Made by a program: the position numbers and the translations under genes. A stretch of DNA of 64,000 bases from Geobacter sp. AOG2 (lineage in GTDB: Bacteria; Desulfobacterota; Desulfuromonadia; Geobacterales; Pseudopelobacteraceae), in NCBI RefSeq assembly GCF_019972295.1, contig NZ_BLJA01000001.1, forward strand, positions 776,049 to 840,048. The letters run 5' to 3'. Positions 60,240 to 64,000 of the stretch are shown in pieces. The notes below the pieces were generated by a model, which was not told the origin of the DNA, searched no databases, and was given only the letters and a program-made list of their open reading frames with translations. How positions within the stretch are numbered: position 1 is the first letter of the stretch; every line of letters starts with the position of its first letter.

Positions 60240-61169
60240 GTGACGGGTGATACACTCCACGCCGGTAGAGCGCAGATATATTTCAAGCTGGTCCTGACGA
60301 CCTTCTTCTGGGGCGGCACTTTTGTGGCCGCCCGCTTTGCGGTGCACGAAGTGCCGCCGCTCTTTGCCGCCGCCTGCCGTTTCGGGATTGCAGCGGCCGT
60401 GCTGCTGGCGCTGGTGGCCCGGCAGGCGCAGCGCAGAGGCGAAACCTTCCCGGTTCCCCGCAACCTGCGTGAAGTTCTGGCCCTCTCCTCCCTTGGCCTG
60501 ACGGGGATATTCTGCTACAACGCCTTCTTTTTCAGCGGTCTCAAGCTGACCGGCGCCGCCAACGGCTCCTTGATAGTTGCCATCAACCCGCTTTTAACGG
60601 CGGTGCTGTCCGCTTGGTGGCTGCGGGAGCGGATCAGGCCGTTCCAGGCTGCCGGGCTGGTGGTTTCCCTGATGGGTGTTGGGGTCATCGTCACTCGCGG
60701 CGATGTGGGCGCGTTTCGCACCCTCTCCTTCAACCACGGCGATCTTCTGCTGCTCGGGGCACCCCTCAGTTGGGCGGTCTATTCGATCCTCGGCAAGCGG
60801 GCCATGAGCACCTTTTCACCCCTGGTGGCGACCGCCTATGCCGCCCTCTCCGGCTCGCTGCTCCTGATCCCGGCCGCCGCCCTGGAGGCGTTGGGCGGGG
60901 CGGGACCGCATCGCTTCAGCCTCCTTGGCTGGCTGGCCATCCTGCAACTGGCCCTGCTCGGCACGGTGATCGGTTTTGTCTGGTGGTACGAGGGGGTCAA
61001 GACCCTGGGGGCCAGCCGGGCCGCCCTGTTCGTCAACCTGGTGCCGGTCTTCGGTACCCTCCTGGCGTCCCTGCTGCTGGGGGAGCGGCTTGGGTTGCCC
61101 CTGTTGTGGGGTGGCACGCTGGTCATTGCCGGGGTCTTCGGCGGAACGGTCCGTTTGAAGGCAGGCTGA
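60240..61169 (+). CDS. EamA/DMT-family transporter
   Basis: A 309-residue inner-membrane protein with about ten helices in two EamA repeats, the first with LTTFFWGGTFVAARFAV and the second with LLLGAPLSWAVYSILGKRAM. It probably exports a metabolite. GTG at 60240 is chosen since GGGGG lies upstream. A TTG at 60180 that overlaps the cupin stop is an alternative. It is distinct from the other EamA gene at 50.2 kb. Confidence 0.87.
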   Translation: MTGDTLHAGRAQIYFKLVLTTFFWGGTFVAARFAVHEVPPLFAAACRFGIAAAVLLALVARQAQRRGETFPVPRNLREVLALSSLGLTGIFCYNAFFFSGLKLTGAANGSLIVAINPLLTAVLSAWWLRERIRPFQAAGLVVSLMGVGVIVTRGDVGAFRTLSFNHGDLLLLGAPLSWAVYSILGKRAMSTFSPLVATAYAALSGSLLLIPAAALEALGGAGPHRFSLLGWLAILQLALLGTVIGFVWWYEGVKTLGASRAALFVNLVPVFGTLLASLLLGERLGLPLLWGGTLVIAGVFGGTVRLKAG

Positions 61170-61235
61170 GATACGTTCGTCAGGTGTGATATACTTACAT
61201 TCGCAGAATAGTCTCCCCGAAAGGAGGAATATGCC

Positions 61236-63344
61236 ATGGACCTTGGGAATACCCGCACCACCATCCTCAACGAGGGCGACCCGGAGCAGAAACGGGCCGA
61301 AATCCTGGAGTACTTTCATAGGACGTTCGACATCGACGAGAAACTCTACGAGACGCTCCGGCATGACGAAACCTTTTACCTTCGGGCCGACCGGCTGCGG
61401 CACCCGCTGATCTTCTACTTCGGCCATACCGCCACCTTCTTCATCAACAAACTGACCATCGCCAAGGCAATCGAAAGCCGCATCAACCCCCGCTTCGAGT
61501 CCCTGTTCGCCGTGGGGGTTGATGAAATGTCCTGGGATGATCTGGATTCGGCCCATTACGACTGGCCGACCCGCCAGGAGGTCAAGGAGTACCGCGACAA
61601 GGTTCGCGAACTGGTGGACGGGCTGATCCGCCGCCTGCCGCTCAAGTTGCCCATTACGTGGGCAGATCCGCTCTGGGCCGTCATGATGGGCATCGAGCAC
61701 GAGCGCATCCACCTGGAAACCTCGTCGGTGCTGATCCGCCAGTTGCCCATCGACCAGGTGGTGCAACTGCCCTTCTGGTCGATTTGCAACGAGGCGGGCG
61801 AACCGCCCGAAAACCGGCTGCTTCAGGTTGCGGGAGGCCCGGTGGTTCTTGGCAAGTCCAAGGATCATCCTCTCTACGGCTGGGACAACGAGTATGGCCG
61901 CCATGAGGCCGAGGTGGCCGGGTTCAAGGCATCCCAATGTCTGGTATCCAACCGGGAGTTTCTGGCCTTTGTCCAGGCGGGCGGCTACGGGGAGCGGAAG
62001 TGGTGGACCGAGGAGGGATGGAACTGGCGGGAGTTCAGGCAGGCCGAGCACCCACTCTTCTGGATCAAAAGTGGCGGCGGCTGGAAGCTGCGCACCATGG
62101 CCTCGGAGATAGACCTGCCTTGGAACTGGCCGGTGGAGGTCAACTACCTTGAGGCCAAGGCCTTCTGTACCTGGAAGGCGTCCGCAACCGGCCTCCCCAT
62201 CCGCCTGCCGACCGAGGACGAATGGAACCGGTTGCGGGACGTGTGCGACATTCCGGACCAACCCTGCTGGGACAAGGCGCCGGGAAACATCAACCTGGAA
62301 TACTGGTCGTCATCCTGTCCGGTGGACCGCTTCCGTTCCGGCGATTTCTACGATGTGGTGGGCAACGTGTGGCAGTGGACCGAGACCCCCATCTACCCCT
62401 TCCGCGGGTTTCAGATCCACCCGTGGTACGATGATTTCTCCACCCCTACCTTCGATACCCGCCACAACCTGATAAAAGGCGGGTCATGGATATCCACCGG
62501 CAACGAGGCGACACGGGATTCGCGCTACGCTTTCCGCAGGCATTTTTTTCAGCATGCCGGTTTCCGTTACGTTGAGAGCGCCGCGCCGGTGGAGGTCCAT
62601 CATGATCAGTACGAGACCGATACCTTGACGGCCCAGTACTGCGATGCCCATTACGGGGCCGAGCACTTCGGCGTGGCCAACTTCCCGGCGACCTGCGCAA
62701 GGCTCTGTCTGGAAGTGATGGCAGGACGCTCCAGGGGGCGGGCTCTGGACCTGGGGTGCGCCTTGGGGCGGGCCTCTTTCGAGCTGGCGCGAGGTGGCTT
62801 CCGGCAGGTGACGGGACTGGATTTTTCCGCACGATTTTTCCGCTTGGCAGCCCGCATGCAGGACGAAGGGTACCTGCGTTACGCCTTCCCCGAGGAGGGC
62901 GAGATTCTCTCGTTCCACGAGATCGGTCTGGCCGACCTGGGGCTGGAAGGTGCGCGCGACCGCGTGGAATTCTTTCAGGCAGACGCCTGCAACCTGCCGG
63001 AGAAGTTCACCGGCTACGATCTGGTTCTGGCGGCCAACCTGATCGACCGACTCTACTCGCCCCGCCGTTTCCTTACAACCATCCACGAACGCATCAATCC
63101 GGGCGGAGTGCTGGTGATTACCTCTCCGTACACCTGGCTGGAAGAGTTCACCAAAAAAGAGGAATGGCTGGGGGGCTACAAGGATGCGGGTGAGAACGTT
63201 ACCTCGCTGGAAGGGCTCAGCAGTGCCCTTGCTCCCCGTTTCCGCATGCTGGGGGAACCGCGTGACGTCCCCTTTGTGATCCGCGAGACCCGGCGCAAGT
63301 TCCAGCACACCGTCGCCGAGATGACCGTATGGGAGTTGAAATGA
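61236..63344 (+). CDS. ovoA: 5-histidylcysteine sulfoxide synthase with methyltransferase domain (OvoA)
   Basis: A 702-residue three-part enzyme of ovothiol A synthesis. A DinB-like N-terminal domain carries H64 and the iron-binding HERIH-x-E (H155, H159). A formylglycine-generating-enzyme-like sulfoxide synthase domain follows (about 195-450) with PIRLPTEDEWNRL and GGSWISTGNEATRDSRYAFRRHFFQHAGFRYV. The C-terminal SAM methyltransferase (about 480-700) has LDLGCALGRASFEL (504-517). OvoA joins Cys to His using O2 and then methylates. AAGGAGG sets the start. Confidence 0.93.
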   Translation: MDLGNTRTTILNEGDPEQKRAEILEYFHRTFDIDEKLYETLRHDETFYLRADRLRHPLIFYFGHTATFFINKLTIAKAIESRINPRFESLFAVGVDEMSWDDLDSAHYDWPTRQEVKEYRDKVRELVDGLIRRLPLKLPITWADPLWAVMMGIEHERIHLETSSVLIRQLPIDQVVQLPFWSICNEAGEPPENRLLQVAGGPVVLGKSKDHPLYGWDNEYGRHEAEVAGFKASQCLVSNREFLAFVQAGGYGERKWWTEEGWNWREFRQAEHPLFWIKSGGGWKLRTMASEIDLPWNWPVEVNYLEAKAFCTWKASATGLPIRLPTEDEWNRLRDVCDIPDQPCWDKAPGNINLEYWSSSCPVDRFRSGDFYDVVGNVWQWTETPIYPFRGFQIHPWYDDFSTPTFDTRHNLIKGGSWISTGNEATRDSRYAFRRHFFQHAGFRYVESAAPVEVHHDQYETDTLTAQYCDAHYGAEHFGVANFPATCARLCLEVMAGRSRGRALDLGCALGRASFELARGGFRQVTGLDFSARFFRLAARMQDEGYLRYAFPEEGEILSFHEIGLADLGLEGARDRVEFFQADACNLPEKFTGYDLVLAANLIDRLYSPRRFLTTIHERINPGGVLVITSPYTWLEEFTKKEEWLGGYKDAGENVTSLEGLSSALAPRFRMLGEPRDVPFVIRETRRKFQHTVAEMTVWELK

Positions 63345-63358
63345 CCCTGGAGGAAACC

Positions 63359-63562
63359 ATGGAAGAACGAATTACCGAACTGGAGTTGCGTTTCATGCAG
63401 CAGGAACACACCATCCAGGAGTTGAACGACACCGTCTGCCGCCAGGAGATTACCATTGAGCGGCTTGTGCGGGATCAGAACCTGATCCGCGAACAGCTTC
63501 GCCTGTTGGCACCTTCCATCAATCGCAGTGCCGACGAGGAGGAGCCACCCCCCCATTACTGA
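63359..63562 (+). CDS. slyX: SlyX family protein
   Basis: A 67-residue coiled-coil protein (MEERITELELRFMQQEHTI to LRLLAPSI) ending in the SlyX hallmark EEPPPHY. Its function is unknown. GGAGG 6 bases before the Met at 63359 decides the start. An ATG at 63341 overlapping the ovoA stop is an alternative. It is probably co-transcribed with ovoA. Confidence 0.85.
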   Translation: MEERITELELRFMQQEHTIQELNDTVCRQEITIERLVRDQNLIREQLRLLAPSINRSADEEEPPPHY

Positions 63563-63626
63563 GAGGGAGAGGAGCAAAAATAATGAATACTTTACTTGAA
63601 TTGTGAAAAATATATACAGTTTGCAC

Positions 63627-63655
63627 TTGCTTATTTAATGGAGTAATTTTATAAA
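63627..63655 (+). promoter_or_regulatory. Predicted promoter of the riboswitch-cheW unit
   Basis: TTGCTT, a 17-base spacer, then TATAAA, in an AT-rich stretch. Transcription would start just before the aptamer. Confidence 0.5.
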
Positions 63656-63666
63656 AGTACCATAGT

Positions 63667-63750
63667 TCATCGAACCGGCAAAACCAGGGTAACCTGGCGA
63701 CGCAAAGCTACCTGTCCAACCCAGATTGGATAGAGGGGCCGCCGAAATGA
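63667..63750 (+). ncRNA. c-di-GMP-I (GEMM-Ia) riboswitch aptamer
   Basis: CCGGCAAAACC, hairpin CAGG-GTAA-CCTG, GCGACGCAAAGC, a second hairpin around CCAACCCAGATTGG, then GGGGCCGCCGAA. This is the canonical GEMM layout, with TCAT/ATGA as closing stem. The G at the position that decides ligand choice is retained (GGCAAA), so c-di-GMP is the expected ligand. It controls the downstream cheW-like gene. Confidence 0.9.
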
Positions 63751-63769
63751 CACAAAATCCATTTGTGAC

Positions 63770-63806
63770 AAGGCCCATCTTTGCGTAAAGGTGGGCCTTT
63801 TTTTGT
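63770..63806 (+). terminator. Terminator of the c-di-GMP riboswitch
   Basis: AAGGCCCATCTTT pairs with AAAGGTGGGCCTT (12 of 13 bases paired), then a run of T. The stem CACAAA/TTTGTG between aptamer and terminator may act as an intermediate switch. Confidence 0.8.
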
Positions 63807-63896
63807 CATGTGCCCGTAGCGTCGGGCTTAACGGCAATCCGGGACGAAATGGCCTCTATTTTATGGTTTGCGCATGAAGCGCGGGAAGGAGAACCA

Positions 63897-64000
63897 ATGT
63901 CGAACGCACTTGTACCGGTGAAGAACACGGGGACTCAAGGGGAATTGGCCCAACTGGTCAGTTTCAACATCTTCAATGAGGAATACGGGGTTGAGGTCCT
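63897..64000 (+). CDS. CheW-like chemotaxis coupling protein, 3' end cut by window
   Basis: Only the first 34 residues are inside the window. They start MSNALVPVKNTGTQGELAQL and continue with VSFNIFNEEYGVEV, which matches the opening strand of CheW domains (LVxFxLxxEEYGVDI). CheW couples receptors to CheA. AAGGAG precedes the ATG by 7 bases. A c-di-GMP riboswitch and terminator lie upstream, so c-di-GMP should control this chemotaxis-type gene. Confidence 0.75.
   Translation, partial: MSNALVPVKNTGTQGELAQLVSFNIFNEEYGVEV

Noticed and set aside
60816-62261. 481-codon open frame on the minus strand
   Set aside because: Antisense to the EamA and ovoA genes. Its translation is a mirror of their conserved motifs.

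Overview
The window looks like a chromosome segment of a Geobacteraceae member (Desulfuromonadia, Geobacter/Oryzomonas-like). The reasons are the high G+C, the LL-diaminopimelate aminotransferase route to lysine, the Nfn-type transhydrogenase pair, many GGDEF proteins, an aptamer closely resembling the 3',3'-cGAMP riboswitch described in Geobacter, and the CxxC...CxxC module common in Geobacter signalling proteins. This placement is inference from gene content. No rRNA, tRNA, CRISPR array, prophage or intact insertion sequence was seen.

Layout. 1-5.4 kb: truncated diguanylate cyclase, a palindromic repeat, dapL, DUF445 membrane protein, acetyltransferase, VOC protein. 5.5-10.8 kb: small proteins, RluA-type pseudouridine synthase, dbpA helicase, RIO kinase, parvulin. 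11-19.4 kb: PBP1A, beta-hydroxyacid dehydrogenase, DTW protein, YaeQ, DUF1456, GreA/B-like factor, an HxlR regulator divergent from an iron-sulfur flavoprotein, and cspA. 19.8-26.2 kb: DUF3553 protein, ADP-ribosylglycohydrolase, hydrolase-OsmC fusion, SOUL protein, a small exported protein under a cGAMP-type riboswitch, thioesterase, YchJ. 26.6-29.5 kb: a complete ABC transporter. 29.6-36.3 kb: SDR, FKBP, HDOD protein, lytic transglycosylase, SrkA-like kinase, zinc-ribbon protein, J-domain-like protein. 36.4-40.6 kb: a full siaABCD-like operon. 40.8-48.5 kb: folD and a caa3-type oxidase cluster (SCO, CtaD, CtaE, subunit IV, CoxB with two fused cytochromes c, CtaB, lipoprotein cytochrome), then a pentapeptide protein. 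48.6-54.6 kb: zinc-ribbon peptide, MerR regulator beside a free copy of its own C-terminal domain, EamA transporter, a coupled GGDEF-Dus-DUF3820 unit, CDF-like transporter. 54.7-64 kb: RhlE-like helicase, SlyD-like isomerase with a Cys/Asp-rich insert, nfnAB, cupin, EamA transporter, ovoA, slyX, and a c-di-GMP riboswitch in front of a truncated cheW-like gene.

Themes. (1) Cyclic dinucleotides: three GGDEF proteins, a Sia switch, a cGAMP-type aptamer and a c-di-GMP aptamer, the last two each followed by an intrinsic terminator. (2) Post-transcriptional/cold adaptation: cspA, two DEAD-box helicases and a zinc-ribbon gene. Three of these four share one promoter design (TTGAC, 18-base spacer ending in TGC, TA-rich -10), and three of the four have an intrinsic terminator between promoter and start codon. 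This suggests a common attenuation mechanism and is the most interesting unexplained pattern here. (3) Oxygen and redox handling: caa3 oxidase, ovothiol synthase, Nfn, OsmC and flavoprotein genes, fitting an aerotolerant anaerobe.

Many transcription units end in a near-identical GGCGGCC/GGCCGCC hairpin.
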